Assembly: GCA_905250075.1 (NCBI GenBank)
Contig: CAJNOP010000207.1
Span: 146,459-210,458 of the forward strand
Source of the DNA: Rotaria sp. Silwood1
Taxonomy: Eukaryota; Rotifera; Eurotatoria; Philodinida; Philodinidae
Reading direction: 5' to 3'
Length of the DNA stretch: 64,000 nt
The position numbers were made by a program, and so were the translations under genes. This document shows, one piece after another, positions 46,014 through 59,700 of this stretch. The notes under the pieces are model-generated. The model was not told the origin of the DNA, ran no database searches, and was given only the letters and a program-made list of their open reading frames with translations. Numbering within the stretch: the first letter of the stretch is position 1; every line of letters starts with the position of its first letter.

Positions 46014-49000
46014 TATATAATTTTCGTTATGTTTATCAAAAAAAAAATAAAATAAAATCTATGAAAATAAATATTGAGAAAAAAAAAACATAGTCATCAT
46101 AGATTTCTCACTCTTCAATATTTATTCATTAAAAAAAACATAAATTTATTATGTCGAATTAAAGTACTTTGTTTTTTGGTTTTTTTTTTGATTAGAAAAA
46201 AAAGAAGAGTAAAAAAGAAAAAGCGAAGAAGAATGTAATCATATTATATCGATATATTAAAGAAAGAAAAATGAGGCTAATGACCTTGCTTGACAACGGT
46301 ATAGACAAAGAAAAGAAAAAACAAAAATATGCGACAGAACATATTCTATCATCAAGGACACGAAATTAGTTATTTATCTCTTTGGAAGAATATTTTTCCT
46401 TATAATGGAACATTAAAATAGCCATGGCCTTTCATATACATCAACCTAATTATGATCGACATACACAATTATATTAGCAGTTTTATATTTATTCTATTGG
46501 TTAATATATATACATATTTATCTTCTCTTACTTTATTCATTTTGACTATTATAATAGAGTTAATTTAAAAACTTTATCATTTAATTAACAAATATTTGAA
46601 AATATCCTTAAAATTTTCGAATAAATTTATTCCATATTCGAATTTACTAAAATTAGACTCAAAAATAGATGGGAAGAAACTATAGACTGATCATCCTTAT
46701 TTTCTCCTAGAAATTTATAAATAATCTTTATTCTTAAATAAATGAATATTTTCTATTATATATTCATCAGTAGGATATTCAATCAAACATTAACTTCGTC
46801 GATCGGTGTAACTTCGATACGACATATACATAGAGAGAGAGAGAGAGAGAGAATTGATCCTGTTAATCTATTTCTATAAATAATATTAAATATTTAAACG
46901 AAATAATCTCTATTAAAGGTCATTTAGAAGAAATTCTTTGGTAAATAAATGATAATTAAGTTAACTTTATCTTAATTGAGTAAAATTTTATCATTCTTAT
47001 TTATTTAATAAATTATCTTGAATATAATTTATATAATAGAATTATTATTTTCAATCATTATATCAATACTAATTCAAAATAAAAAAACATTTTATTTTAA
47101 GCGAAAAGTTTTTTCTCGAAGATTTTCTATCTATTGAAAATTTTTATAGAAAAATCTTTTTTTTTTTTCAAAAATTTACGAAGTTGATTTTGGTCAACAA
47201 TTAACATCCTTGAGTTATTCTATATAATACATTAAAATGCTCTTTAAAAAGTAATCTATCGATAAGATTTCGAAACTAATTAGTTTATTCAACGGAATGA
47301 GATTTTTAGAGAAAAATTTTCATATCTCATTTTAACCTTTGACCTGTTCTTATGTGTGTGCGTGTTAATGCGTTCGATGATAAATAGAAATCTTTATGGA
47401 CAAAAAAAAAACAATAATTAACTCAATTAAAAGTAAATATGAAAGAAAAATAAATGAAGAAGATATTGATGAAAAACAATGTTTCAATTTTAAAAAATCG
47501 ATCAATAGATCTTACTGATGATCAGTTATATATTAATAATCAATGAATAAATATCTCTCTTATTTCTATAGAGAACTTCAATATATAAACCAAAAATAGT
47601 TGATCATATATTATCGTCATTAGAAATACTCAATATGGTAAATTTGTAAGTACGTTTAGTAGTTTGCATTTAATCAGGATGATTGGTATTAAAAAGAAGA
47701 TTTTTTTTTAATAGAAATCTTAAATAAAGTACTTTAAACTATCTAACAAAAGCAACAATTGAAGAAAAACAAAAGAAAATTTTTATGACGATGATCAATT
47801 CGATAATAGGAAATCTAAACAAGATAAAGACAAACACCTATTTAATAATCACCGTAGAAATGAACTAACTAAGATTAAGATAGTTTCATTAAATCGTAAG
47901 TACCTTACGTAATTTACTTTTGCTTCGGGTAGTTTATGTTAAAAATATTGATTAGAATTTGATTGATTTTGTTTTGGAAAGGTCAAAGTCAATTGGAAAG
48001 AAGAATCAATACGGAATAAATCTAAAAAAAGACAATAGATGGCATTGGAAGACAAAATGCTTCGACGAAAAGCTTTAACGATAAAAAACAAACAAACGTA
48101 ATTTTACTCGTCTTCTATATTATTGTCATAGGAGACAATACATTACATATATATATATATGTATGTTAGTAGTCTGTTATGATCAGAATGAAGTATAAAA
48201 TGAAGGACATAAGCGTTTGTCTTATAGGAAATAAATAAATTAAATTTAAAATAGATTTTTATTCCCTCGACTGTAGGAAGGGTCATATGAAAAAAAATAG
48301 TTTGTGTGTGTGTGTCTGCATCGGGATCAAAAAAACATCGGGGTCAAAAAACTTCCAATTTAGAAAAATTTTCATAAAGGTTGACGAAAAGAAATCAAGG
48401 TCGGAGAATCCGAATCTGAGGTTAGTTTCTCAAAATTTTGAATTGAATTTTTTTGGGTTCTGGAGAAAAGGGTTTTTCTGAGAAAATAAATTTTTCTCAA
48501 GTGTAGGAACGATTATATGAAATAAAATAAGCTTTTGTCATAGTGGAAGGTGAAACATCATAAAAAACGTTGGCTAAGTATTTGATTATCGTGCTTTTAA
48601 TATTGAATTTTCAACCAATTCAATTTTTCAGAATGAAAATTGAGTCAATCCGACATATGTGATAAGTTCTCCCTTAATCAGCTATTTCATAAGTGGATGT
48701 CCATGTCCATGGATTAGACTTGTATACTTCTGTCTGATACAGTCGAGGGTCAAGTAAGTCTAACCGAGGAACGTTACTTGTTTTTTCATATTTCTAATAA
48801 TGCTTGTTTGGTAATAATAAATTTTTATTTTGGTTGATTGTTTGATAATAATGTTCTTTATTTAATATATAGATAAAAGATAAATAAATATTCTATTAAT
48901 TATTGATATAGGAATGATATTTTATGTTGGAAATGATCAAAGAACTATTCTCTTTAAGGTTAGTTCAGTTCTATTTATTATTTTCATATTTGAATTGATA

Positions 49001-50094
49001 TTATTGTTTAATTAATGATTATTGACGAAATCATATATATATATATATATTGATTTCGTTGATTATCTTCAATTGAAATAAATTAAATTAAACTGTTGAA
49101 AAACTAATATGTATTTATAGAAAATATTTATTGTTATTAACGATAAAAACATTTTTTTTTGTTTTTACAATCGATATTATAGTCGAATGTAATATTAATT
49201 TGAGCTATATATATTCAATTAATAATGAAAATGTATTCAACAAAATAAATTAATTTAATATATTGAATATTATTTAACTTAATTGAATTTTTATGAATTT
49301 ATTTGATGATGAGAACAACAAAAACAAACAGAAGAGAATATTTAAAAAAACAAAATAATTTCAATTTGTAAAAACATCTGAATATGTTAAAGGAAAAATC
49401 TTATTTTATTTTTCATTATATTAAAAATATTTTCAAATATGATAGAAATAAGAGGAAAATATATTTTCCTATGTATATATTATTCTTAATTAAAATCATA
49501 TTTATTTCAATGTGATTAAACAAAATTAATATTAAAATATAATTATTGATTTATTTCAATAATTTATTCAATTATATTTATAATGAATATAATATCTATA
49601 TATATAAAGTGTTATATAATAATATTAATCTGTAAAATATGTTATAATAAATAAGTAAATAAATATGATTATATTTATAATAGATGTATTATTTGATGTT
49701 TTTTTATTTTTTTAAAAAAATACTTATTTTTAATTTGAATTAATTGTTGAAAAAATGTTAAACATAAATCAATCTGATTTATTTTAAAAAAAATAGTTGA
49801 AAATGATATAATATTATTGATAAATATGTTTATTATAATAATATATTTGCTTGAATAAATAAATTAAAAAACACAAAACAAGTGAAACAATTGATTTTAT
49901 TCAATTTAATTAAAATATTCTTTATCATAGTTAAATTGTTAATGAAAATTAATTTAAAATAAAATTGAATAATTAGTATTTTAAATAAATTATTTTTTTT
50001 AAATAGGAAAGAGATTTTTTTTTATAAATGAATTTAATAAAATAATATTTCTAAATAAATATGTTAAAGTAAATATAAAAATAAAAAATAATAT
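46014..50094. other. AT-rich intergenic region with exon-like fragments and a repeat
   Basis: No intact gene was recognised. Protein-like fragments on the plus strand occur at 47469-47523 (MKNNVSILKNRSIDLTDDQ), about 47786-47894 (DDDQFDNRKSKQDKDKHLFN) and 48912-48958. The last is a 47-bp block between AG and GTTAGT reading MIFYVGNDQRTILFK. They could not be joined into one frame. A (GA)n microsatellite lies at 46831-46852. Confidence 0.35.
48264..48749. mobile_element. 486-bp element with perfect 12-bp inverted ends (CCCTCGACTGTA family)
   Basis: It begins CCCTCGACTGTA at 48264 and ends TACAGTCGAGGG at 48749, a perfect 12-bp inverted pair. The left end matches the dispersed copy at 25127. 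An internal partial copy of the start (TCTCAAGTGTAGGAACGATT then ATATGAAA) lies at 48494. No transposase is encoded. A target duplication was not evident. Confidence 0.55.
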
Positions 50095-50194
50095 NNNNNN
50101 NNNNNNNNNNNNNNNNNNNNNNNNNNNNNNNNNNNNNNNNNNNNNNNNNNNNNNNNNNNNNNNNNNNNNNNNNNNNNNNNNNNNNNNNNNNNNN
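50095..50194. other. Assembly gap (100 N)
   Basis: One hundred undetermined bases. The minus-strand frames that span it are artefacts of translating through N. Confidence 0.98.
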
Positions 50195-51390
50195 ACACTG
50201 ACCGATTCTAGAAGTGTACTCACTTTTTGAGTACACAAAAAGGTGAAAATAAGATATATTTTCCTAGATCTTGTTTATGATGATGTCAATATTTTATCAC
50301 ATGTTCGCCTTATAAGAAAGTAATGATAGAAATATTTTCTATTTTTTGTCAGTCCTATTGATAAACATAATCTCTATTCAATTGATAAATAACAATTGTA
50401 TTATTTATAGGTATCTAATACTAAACAAAACGAAAACATTCATTTAGATAAATTGATCATTTAAATTAAATATTCCTATTAAATTAGATAATAAAACAAG
50501 AATTTTAGAAGACGTCAATCGTAACATGTCAAAGATAAGTTTTTTTTTTAAGTATGGATTTTTATCATATTGAATAATTAATCAAAACATTAAATTAACT
50601 ATAATAGAATAATTCCATTTGAAAACAAATATCTTTTTAAATAAACAATATATATAACATATATATGAAGTTTATATTAATTGTTTTTTTAAAATTATCA
50701 ATGTGATTAATGTTATTCGAGTTACATTCATCTAACAAAGATTTTATTTCTCATAAATTTCAAATAGCATACTTTATTCTATAAAATGGTAAGATATTAT
50801 TATTAAGTCTATCGTTATGTTCATAAAATATTGATATTAATTAAGGATAAATATTTAATCTAATCATAACTAAGAACTGTCGAGTGGCATGAAGAAAGTA
50901 TTTTCTGCTTAATGTTGACTGAAGAATGTGGATCGTTGCTGGTACAACTAGAAGTGTGTAATCTGTCCGTGTATGGGAACGCATGTTTTAGATAATTTTT
51001 GACTCTACGAATGTTTCGAAAAATCGTTTTGTTCATGTGGAGAAAAACTGCAATATGTCATCGCTCTGATCTGAAGTTCAGTTTTATGTGTTCTCTTCTG
51101 ATTCTCTGTGCACGTGAATGCATGAAACATATATCACTGTCTGTTGTTTTAGTATGATACTTAATTTCATTGTTTTGTTCTGATGTTAATAATATAGTAG
51201 TGAAAGAGTCACTACATAAGGTTATTCAATACTTTCCCTAATTTTCTTGTTTTCTATTTGATCATAGTGACTTTCTTGTTCGTTTGTATTCTTTCTATCT
51301 GTCTTTCCTTTCGTATCACTGTTCTGACATCTTCGATATTTATTCTTTGATTTCAGATTACTAGATTGTTACGGTTTGAGCTGTAGAAAT
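50195..51390. other. Intergenic DNA
   Basis: From about 50880 the sequence becomes less AT-rich and more complex, but no frame could be assigned. ATTTCAG at 51350-51356 could be a splice acceptor for the pseudogene that follows. Confidence 0.4.
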
Positions 51391-51723
51391 ATGAGGTTAA
51401 CATGCATTTATTGTGATTGGAATGGTCATAAGGACAAAGAAAAACGAGCATTGCACAAAAGATACCACTCAAGGTGACAAGCTCAAACTGAAGTTTACGG
51501 AAAACGATGTGGAAAATTTCTTTGAAATCTTCTAGAAACAGAAAAAATTGTAGATATCTTCAATGACAATGGACAGGAACAGGAACAACCATGTTCTATG
51601 AGTATTTCATTCTCACTTCCATCACTCATCCATTTGAATTCTTCACCTATGTTTTCAACTCTTCTTTTGATGAATCCGACGACCTATTTCATTGACGATC
51701 AATTACTATCGATGTCCAAGTAA
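51391..51723 (+). pseudogene. Small zinc-finger-like protein gene with two TGA stops
   Basis: A single frame of 111 codons runs from ATG 51391 to TAA 51721-51723. It begins MRLTCIYCDWNGHKDKEKRA, then LHKRYHSR: the C-x2-C spacing and distal H-x4-H suggest a C2H2/BED-type finger. Continuing blocks are QAQTEVYGKRCGKFL and NLLETEKIVDIFND, with a Ser/Leu-rich tail ending LLSMSK. TGA stops interrupt after LHKRYHSR and after GKFL, with no frameshift. The finger is usually DNA-binding and often transposon-derived. The two stops make this a likely pseudogene. The family assignment is tentative. Confidence 0.45.
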
Positions 51724-53790
51724 CTGAAAAAAACTAACAGATACGATTGAATAAATAAATCTGGACGAGGTTAATTATAAGTTTTTAATTTTTAATTTAA
51801 TATTTTGTTTATCTTAGATAATTGTTGATTTATTTTCATTTTTATAATGATACTAATACAGCAATAAAATGGACGTTATCATTTAGTTAATTTTATTGCT
51901 CGATATTTATATATATATGATCAATAAATGAATTTATTTATTAAATGTGTTAATACATTATATTCTTATTTACATATACTATAATAGGTTTATAATAAAT
52001 CTTATATAGATGTATGAATAGTTTATGTTGGTGGTTTTTTCATCTGATGATGGTATCTGTGAAATAGATACCGAAATATCACCTTTTTGTGAATTATGTC
52101 AAAATTTTAGCTGTTCTTAATTTTTTATTTTATATTTTGTTCGTCTTACATAATTGTGCACTTATTTTCATTATTAATTATTTTGACTTATTAGATGATA
52201 TTTTTTGAAAGATATTTTCTTTTGCTCTTGATATTGACGTACGTGTTTGATCAATCAACAAAATACTCTTATGCTTATGTACTATGCATTTTAGCATGAT
52301 CTGGTCTTCTTTCTTATTTTATCGAAAACAAATATCAAACAATACATTTCGAATACCTAAATTTCCTTTTACAACTCAGCAGACGAATGATTTCACAAAC
52401 AAATATTTTTTTCGCAGTATGTTCTAAGAGTGTACAGCTCACACTTATAAACATTCAATTGAGCGTAAGAGTTTTTCTTGTCTCGGTTACGAAAGGAAAG
52501 TTACGGTTGTCACCAGTTACGCGGCAACGTAACTAGTAATGAAAATATTCTTAAGATAACAATTTTGCCATAAAGTTTTACTAAAGATAATCGGGGTCGA
52601 AGAATCCGAATTTGTAAAGCCTTTTTTTGAGATTCATCATCCTGATTTTTCAATGGGAGATAGCATTTTCGGCACCGGTCACCTTCGGTTAAACTTTACA
52701 GAGGATCATTGTTTTTGAAAAATAGTCTTTTCACGGCGAAAAAAAACAAGACACTGAAAATTTCGAGAAATTGAAGTCAGATACGGATTTTTCGACTTAG
52801 GTCGTTTATGATCAAACTTTATAGAAAAACGTCGTTATTTGCATATAACTTGCTTATTATTTGATAAAAGCGCGAAGCTTCCATTACTATTAATTATTTG
52901 ATGACGTAACTGACAAGCGACTGTAACTTCGCTTCCCTTTTCCACTCAGACGAGAATGCTTACACTAATGAGAGTAAAGCCGTATTCGAATACATCTAGT
53001 TGATTCATCAAGCTCGAATTCTAGATTCGCACCTTAGTCCCAATGAGAAAATATCGACCTTATCAAGATCGATAATTCAACGTCCAGCTTACGATGATTA
53101 GGTCAAAAAAAAGTCGAAATTTTTATACATTTTTAGATTTATTTACAAAAACCAAGATGCAGATAACGTAGCATTTTGTATTAAACAAACCGTATTGAAA
53201 ACTGATCTGATAGTAGTTGCCATTTTGCTTGCCTTGGATAAAGGCAGCTGTTCATTGAGACTTAGTCCATTTTTAACCTTCTACAACCCTTCACGCCAAA
53301 CGCTTCTCCATGAATACTTCTGATCAGTTTTTCCAACCAAATAACAAACATCTTTCATAGCTTCATCTGCACATCCAATGTATGTTTATGAACTCCGTTT
53401 TTCATAAGCAGTCATTCTACAAACCAGAGTATACTAATACTTTCGTCATGTACAGAAATTCTCCAATCAAGAGCTCACATCTATGGTACGATTTTGGGTG
53501 GCGGGCAAATCTTCTGTTATGCCACCCTCTTCATCGCTATGAACAAAATTAAGCACTAGAATTCTGCAGCAAAATACATCTAATCGAATGACCAACCGAA
53601 AATTATTCAATTCAAAAACAAAACACATCAATCTGGGCTTCTAAAGATCACTGTCCTCAAAATAAAACAAACTTCACAAAACAACACATCGACATCATGC
53701 AACTAGACGATGAACAACGTGATGTTTAAAAGCACGAGCGTCAATACAAAAAAAATTTTCATAAGTAGAATTCAATAGCCATCTTTTTCA
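51724..53790. other. Intergenic DNA with an inverted-repeat element
   Basis: No gene was recognised. A short hairpin GGTATCTGTGAAATAGATACC lies at 52050-52070, and the larger inverted-repeat element is annotated at 52454-52975. The last 800 bp before the YHYH-mucin 3' end are non-coding on both strands. Confidence 0.45.
52454..52975. mobile_element. About 520-bp foldback element with imperfect inverted ends
   Basis: The left region (GCGTAAGAG, TTGTCTC, GGAAAGTTACGGTTGTCACC, AGTTACG) pairs with the right region (CGTAACTGACAAGCGACTGT, AACTTCGCTTCCC, CAGACGAGAATGCTTACAC) over about 60 bp with mismatches. The interior contains the GGTCGAAGAATCCGAATTTG word shared with the dispersed repeat near 48390 (GGTCGGAGAATCCGAATCTG). 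It has no open frame. Exact limits are uncertain. Confidence 0.45.
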
Positions 53791-53793
53791 CAC

Positions 53794-56700
53794 TTATGGG
53801 AAAATGGCACCACCTATCCCGATGAAGAACACAGCGCAACAAAACATCGATATTGACCATGCGACTTCATAAACCACAGCAGCATTAGACGCACTTGCAG
53901 ATGCTTGCTGCGACGGACTCACTTGACCTGACATCGAAGAAGTAGCCGTTGTATTTACTACTCCCAGCGAACTAATACCAACAGTGCTCGATGACAACGT
54001 ACCCTGTGTGACGCTTGTACTATAGGATGCATTAGAAGCATTCCACGGCGAACTCGTTGGCGAGAGGCCTGTCATGTTGGCCAGCATAGACAAGTTCGAT
54101 ACCGCTGTAATAGGTGGGGCTGCTGTTATGTTACCAGCCGCAGACATATTTCCTGGCACACTGGTTAGTTCTACGGCTGTCATGCTCGCATTCACCGATA
54201 TATTCAATGGCGCCATACTTGACACTGGTACTGTCATGTTTCCTTGCGTAGACATATCCGGGATCAAACTACTAATAACTGATGCTGTACCGTTAGCCGA
54301 CGTGGACATGCTCCATGGTGCACTAGTAGTAACTGGCGCCGAAGAATTTGATAGTGCACTAGTAGACAGTATGGCTGTCATGTTCACTGGCGTAGGCATG
54401 CTCGACGTTTCACTGACCAGAATATATGCTGTTATATTGCCTGCACCGGATATGTTCATTGGGGCACTGGTAGGTGGTGTCATATTGGTTGCCGCAGACA
54501 TGTTCAAAGACACACTAACTGCTGGTGCCACGGAACTGTTAACCGTCCAAGATGTATTCGGTGAGGCACTTGAGAACGCTGATGCTGGCGTGTTAGCTTG
54601 CACAGACGTGTTCAAATGTGTACTAGCAGACGGAACTACGGTCAAATCCGTTGTCCCATACATATTCGACGGTGCAACAATCGGTGAAGCTGCAGTCATG
54701 TTGCCTGGAGTCGAGCTGCTGGCAAGTTCACTAGTTGTTGATATTGCTGCTGTCATGTTGGCCACACCATACATATTCGATAATTCACTGGTTAGTGGCT
54801 GTCCAGTCACATTGGCTATAGCATACATACTAGATGATGCACCGCTTAGTGACGGTGCTGTCATGTTGCTTGGCATAGATATGCTGACAATTTCACTGGT
54901 TGGTGATACTGTTGTTGTCATGTTGGCGATTTCATACATATTCGATAACGTACTAATTAGTGACCGTCCAGTCACATTGGCTGTAGCATACATATTAGAT
55001 GCCGCACCACTTGGTGAGTGCGCTGTAAAGTTCGTTGACGTCGATGTGCTGGAAAATTCACTGGTTGGTGATGCGGGCGCTGTCATGTTCGTGATTCCAT
55101 ACATCTCCGATAATGCACTGGTTAGTGGCTGTCCAGTCACATTGGCTATCGGATTCGTATTAGATGGTGTACCACTTGGTGGAAATGCTGTCATGTTGCT
55201 TGGCGTCGATGTGCTGGAAAGTTCACTGGTTGGTGATGCTGGCGCTGTCATGTTGCCCATTCCATACATATCCGATAATGTACTAATTAGTGACTGTCCA
55301 GTCACATTGGCTGTAGCATACATATTAGACGCTGCACCACTTGGTGAGGGTGCTGTGAAGTTGGTTGATGTAGATGTACTGGAATTTTCATTGGTTGTTA
55401 ATGCTGGCGTTGTCATATTGGCCATTCCATAGATATTCGATAATTCACTGGTTAGTAGCTGTCCAGTCACATTGGCTGTAGCGTGCATATTAGATGATGC
55501 GCCGCTTGGTGAGGATGCTGTGAAGTTGGTTGATGTAGATGTGCTGGAAATTTCACTGGTTGGTAATGCTGGCGTTGTCATGTTGGCCATTCCATAGATA
55601 TTTGATAATTCACTGGTTAGTGGCTGTCCAGTCACATTGACTGTAGCATACATGCTATATGGTGCACCACTTAGCGAGGATGCTGTCATGTTGCTTGGCG
55701 TGGATGTGATGGAACGTTCACTGGTTGATAATGCTGATGCTGTCATGTTGGCCATTGCAAATATATTCGATAATTCACTGGTTAGTGGCTCTCCGGTGGC
55801 ATTAGCTGTAGCATACATATTCCATGGTATACCACTTGGTGGCGATGCTGTCATGTTGCTTGGCGTAGATGTGGTGGAAGGTTCACTGATTAGTGATGCC
55901 GATGCTGTCATGCTAGCCATTCCATATATATTCGATAATGGAGTGGTTAGTGGCGGTCCAGTTACATTCTCTATAGGATTCATATTGGATGTTGCACCAT
56001 TTGGTGAGGACGCTGTCATGTTGCTTGGCGTCGATGTGCTGGAAAGTTCGCTGATTGACGATGCTGATGCTGTTGTGTTGCCTACCCACAACATATTAGA
56101 TGTTGCACCCGTCAGAGGCGATGCAGTCAGGTGCGCCGTGGGATACAGATCAAATGGGCCACTAGTGGGGAGAGGTCCTGTTATATTGGCTGGCATATAT
56201 GTGTTTAATGGTTCACTAGCGAGTGATGGTGGTGTCATGTTGGATGGGTTAGATGTGCTGGAAAGTTGAGTCGTTGGTGATGCTGATGCTGTTAGGTTGG
56301 CCATTCCATGCGTATTGAATAATGTACCATTTGATGATACTGCTGTTATGTTGGCTGTGATAGACATGGTGACTGGTTCACTGGTGAATGGTTGTAGTGT
56401 CATGCTCGCCGGCAACGAAGTGTTTGAGAGCACAGTGTTTAATGCTGGTACCGTCATGCCACTGCCCATTGACATATTCGATGTTACACTAGCGAGTGTT
56501 GATGCTGTTGCATTGATTTGCGCCGACATGTTCGTTGATGCAGTAGCTGAAGGTGGGGCGATCATGTTCGCTGTCGTATACAGACTCTGTGGTGAACTGA
56601 AGGGCGTGGTTGTTGTGTCAGCTTCAAGCGACATGTTCGACAATGGAATCACGGACGACGATGCTGTCGTGTTTGGTGACCCGGACATTTTGAATAGGTC

Positions 56701-59700
56701 AGCGGTCGGTGGTAATGTTGTGAAGTCGGTTGACAGTGGCATGTTCGATGTAGCATTCGTTAGTAGTGTTGTGATGTTTGGTAACGCATAAAAGGTTGAT
56801 GGGTCACTTGTCGGTAGAAGTGACGTTATATCGGTGGCCCCAGATATATTCAATGTTGGACTGGTTGGTCCGGGTGCAGTAAGGTTAGCCGCTGCAAATG
56901 TGTGCAATGGTGCACTTGTTGGTGGGGTGGCTGTTGCGTTGGGTAGCACGGCCATATACAATGAAACATTTGTAGGTGCTGAGATGGTCATGCTGGTCGA
57001 CGTAGAGTTGTCCCATGTTGCACTGGTGAGTGGTGGTGCAGTCATATTGGGTGGCATGGTCATGTTTGATGGTGCATCGGTGGCGACTGTTGGTGTCATG
57101 TTGTGTATCCCATTTATATTGGATGGGGCCGTAATTAGAGAGAGCGTTACCATATCTGCGGTTTCAGACATGTTGTATGATGGAACAGTCACTGATGAGA
57201 TAGTCAAGTTGGTTGCCCCGAAGGTGTTCGATGATGTATCGGTTGATGGTTGTGCTGTAGTGTTGACTGTTTCAGAGATACGTAATGGCTCACTAGTTAG
57301 TGGTAGTGCTGTCTGGTTGGCTGGCTGCGACATGTAGGATGATGCACTAGTAGGTGGTGGGCCGGTGATGTCGATCGACGCAGATATGTTCGATGTTGTA
57401 GTAGTGGGTGGTGATGTTATCGTGTCGCCTGGCAGTGACATGTTCGATGATGCACTAGCTGGTGTCGATGTGGTCAAGTTAACTGCCCCAAATGTGTTCG
57501 ATGACGCGCCAGTTGGTGGAGGTTCTGTGAGGTCGATTGACCCAAACATGTTGGATGGAGCACTGGTGAGTGGTGGTGCTGTAATATTCGCTGACAGTAG
57601 CATGTTTGATGATGCACTGATCTGGGAAGGAGTATTCGTGTGGGTCGTGGCAGACATGTTCCATGTTGCGCTGGTGAGTGGTGATGCTGTGATGTTGGCA
57701 GCCATTGACATATTTGAGGATACACTCGTGAATGGTAATGCTGTCACGTCGGTTGACCAAGACGTATTCTGTGAAACACTAGTTGGTGACTGTGTCATGT
57801 TGGCTATCGCATGCATATTTGATGGGGCACTAGAGAGTTTGGGTGTTATCATATCGGTGGGCTCAGATATGTTTAATGGAGCACTGGTCGGTACCATTGT
57901 AGTCAGGTTGGCTGCCATAAACGCGTTCAACGGTGCATCAGTTGGTAGGGATGGTGTCAAGTCGGTTGACCCTGGCATGTTCGATGCAGCGCTAGTTATT
58001 GGTGCTGTTATTTCGGACGGTCCAGACATGTTCGAGAATGCATTATTGGGTAGCGCTATAATATTCGTTGAGGCAGATGTTTGTGTTTGCACGCTCAAAT
58101 CAATCGTTTCGAAAGTCGTTAGTTTGACTGTGGTCATGAAGGATGTTGTGTTGGTGGATTGAGTTTGATTGGTTGCATAAATTGACATTGAGTATATGTT
58201 GGGTGGGTTTGTAGTGCAGCTTGGCGTGAAATTCGGATAGTTTGCAGGTCCAAAGCACCCAGTCACATATGGGTATGTTCTTGTTGCAAAATAGCCGTAG
58301 TTACCAATGGAGTCGTGAAACATTCCGTTACAGATATCTGTGCCGTTTCGTACCTGCAAATAGAATATTTAGCATATTCGCGAGAAAAAGTTCGTAACGT
58401 CTGTTAATCATGAGGAGTTTTTAAGTACCTGCAACAAGCCCGTAAGGTTTCTGTATGTTAGAGAGAAAATGGGTCTATATAGGATAGTGGAAGTTTGTGG
58501 TGGTGTCAACGGATGAGCTCATGCATTTTGAAGTTGTCGGTTTTTTGTGGATACCATGGGTGCTTACTTATGTGGATTCTAATGTGTGAAGGAGAAGTCG
58601 TGTTTCCTGTTTTCTTGCTAATGTTATAGCATGACTCAAGTTATTGTGAAGGAACCCAAAGTACTGATAGAATCGGCATATAATTTAGTATGGTTTCGTT
58701 CCTATGCGTGATTGAAAGAACTAGAGTGTCTCTGGAACGGGTGAATTAGTTGATGTAACGTTTTTTTTTCAAATCTTACGCGCAACGTTCTGTGAAAATT
58801 GATTTTGATGACCCTAATGCTGTCTAAGTTGCTAAGTTCACGATACTCACTTCTGTGCCTGTTGAGTCGTAAGGACCATAAATAATGTGACCATCTTTCG
58901 CTATTCCTATTACGGTTATAGTACGATATTGATTGAATGACGAGATACTGTAGTTCGCAATGTTTGTGGAGCAAGATGGTATATTTGTACACTGCGCAAT
59001 GCTACCATTTGGTAGTGTTAAGGCACAAGCCGTGCCAATGTGATAGTGGTACATGTTCTGTTGATTTGGATGTCCTAAGCAGGCATCGACAATTTCAACT
59101 GAAATGTTTCCAGTCGGATAAAATGGATCAGCATTGTTGGCACTGTTGACGTTCAAAATCGGTACACCATCAATGCTGATAGCAGCAACAGTAATCAATG
59201 GGTCGCCGTTTATTACTAAATTTGACGATGCTGGAGCTAATATTTGGCTACTTAAATTGCAAACAATGGCATCCAATGCTGCGACACTAGTTGGATTATG
59301 ATTTAATGAATTGATACTAACATCCGGATTGAAATTGACAGTAAAATCAATATTTTGTTCAGTTATTGGTTGTGGTGCATTGGGACAAAATCGTGGCAAA
59401 CCATTACTTTGTACACGAATTCGAACTGGTGGGCCAGCAGAACATGTAACACACAACTTATGAGCAAATACACAGGTACCATTTGACCAATTGCCAGGAC
59501 ATGTTGAATTAGTAAAACCACTTGGGCAGATCACATTAATTCCAGTTGTAGAAAGAATAGATGAAACTACAGTTACATTTGCAGCACATGTTGTATCAAA
59601 CTTGACCACCAATGCATAGCAGTCGCCTAATGAATTGCTTGCCACAGCCACAGCCGATCGAACATTGATCAGTAACAGCAAAATAAAAGTGGGGCGCATT

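Noticed and set aside
54074-58162. Long plus-strand open frames (452, 210, 164, 167 and 265 codons) opposite the mucin-like exon
   Set aside because: They follow the 165-bp periodicity of the minus-strand Thr/Ser/Asn repeats. Codons such as ACN, TCN, AAT and ATG give few stops in the antisense, so they are shadows. They have no start context or domain of their own.
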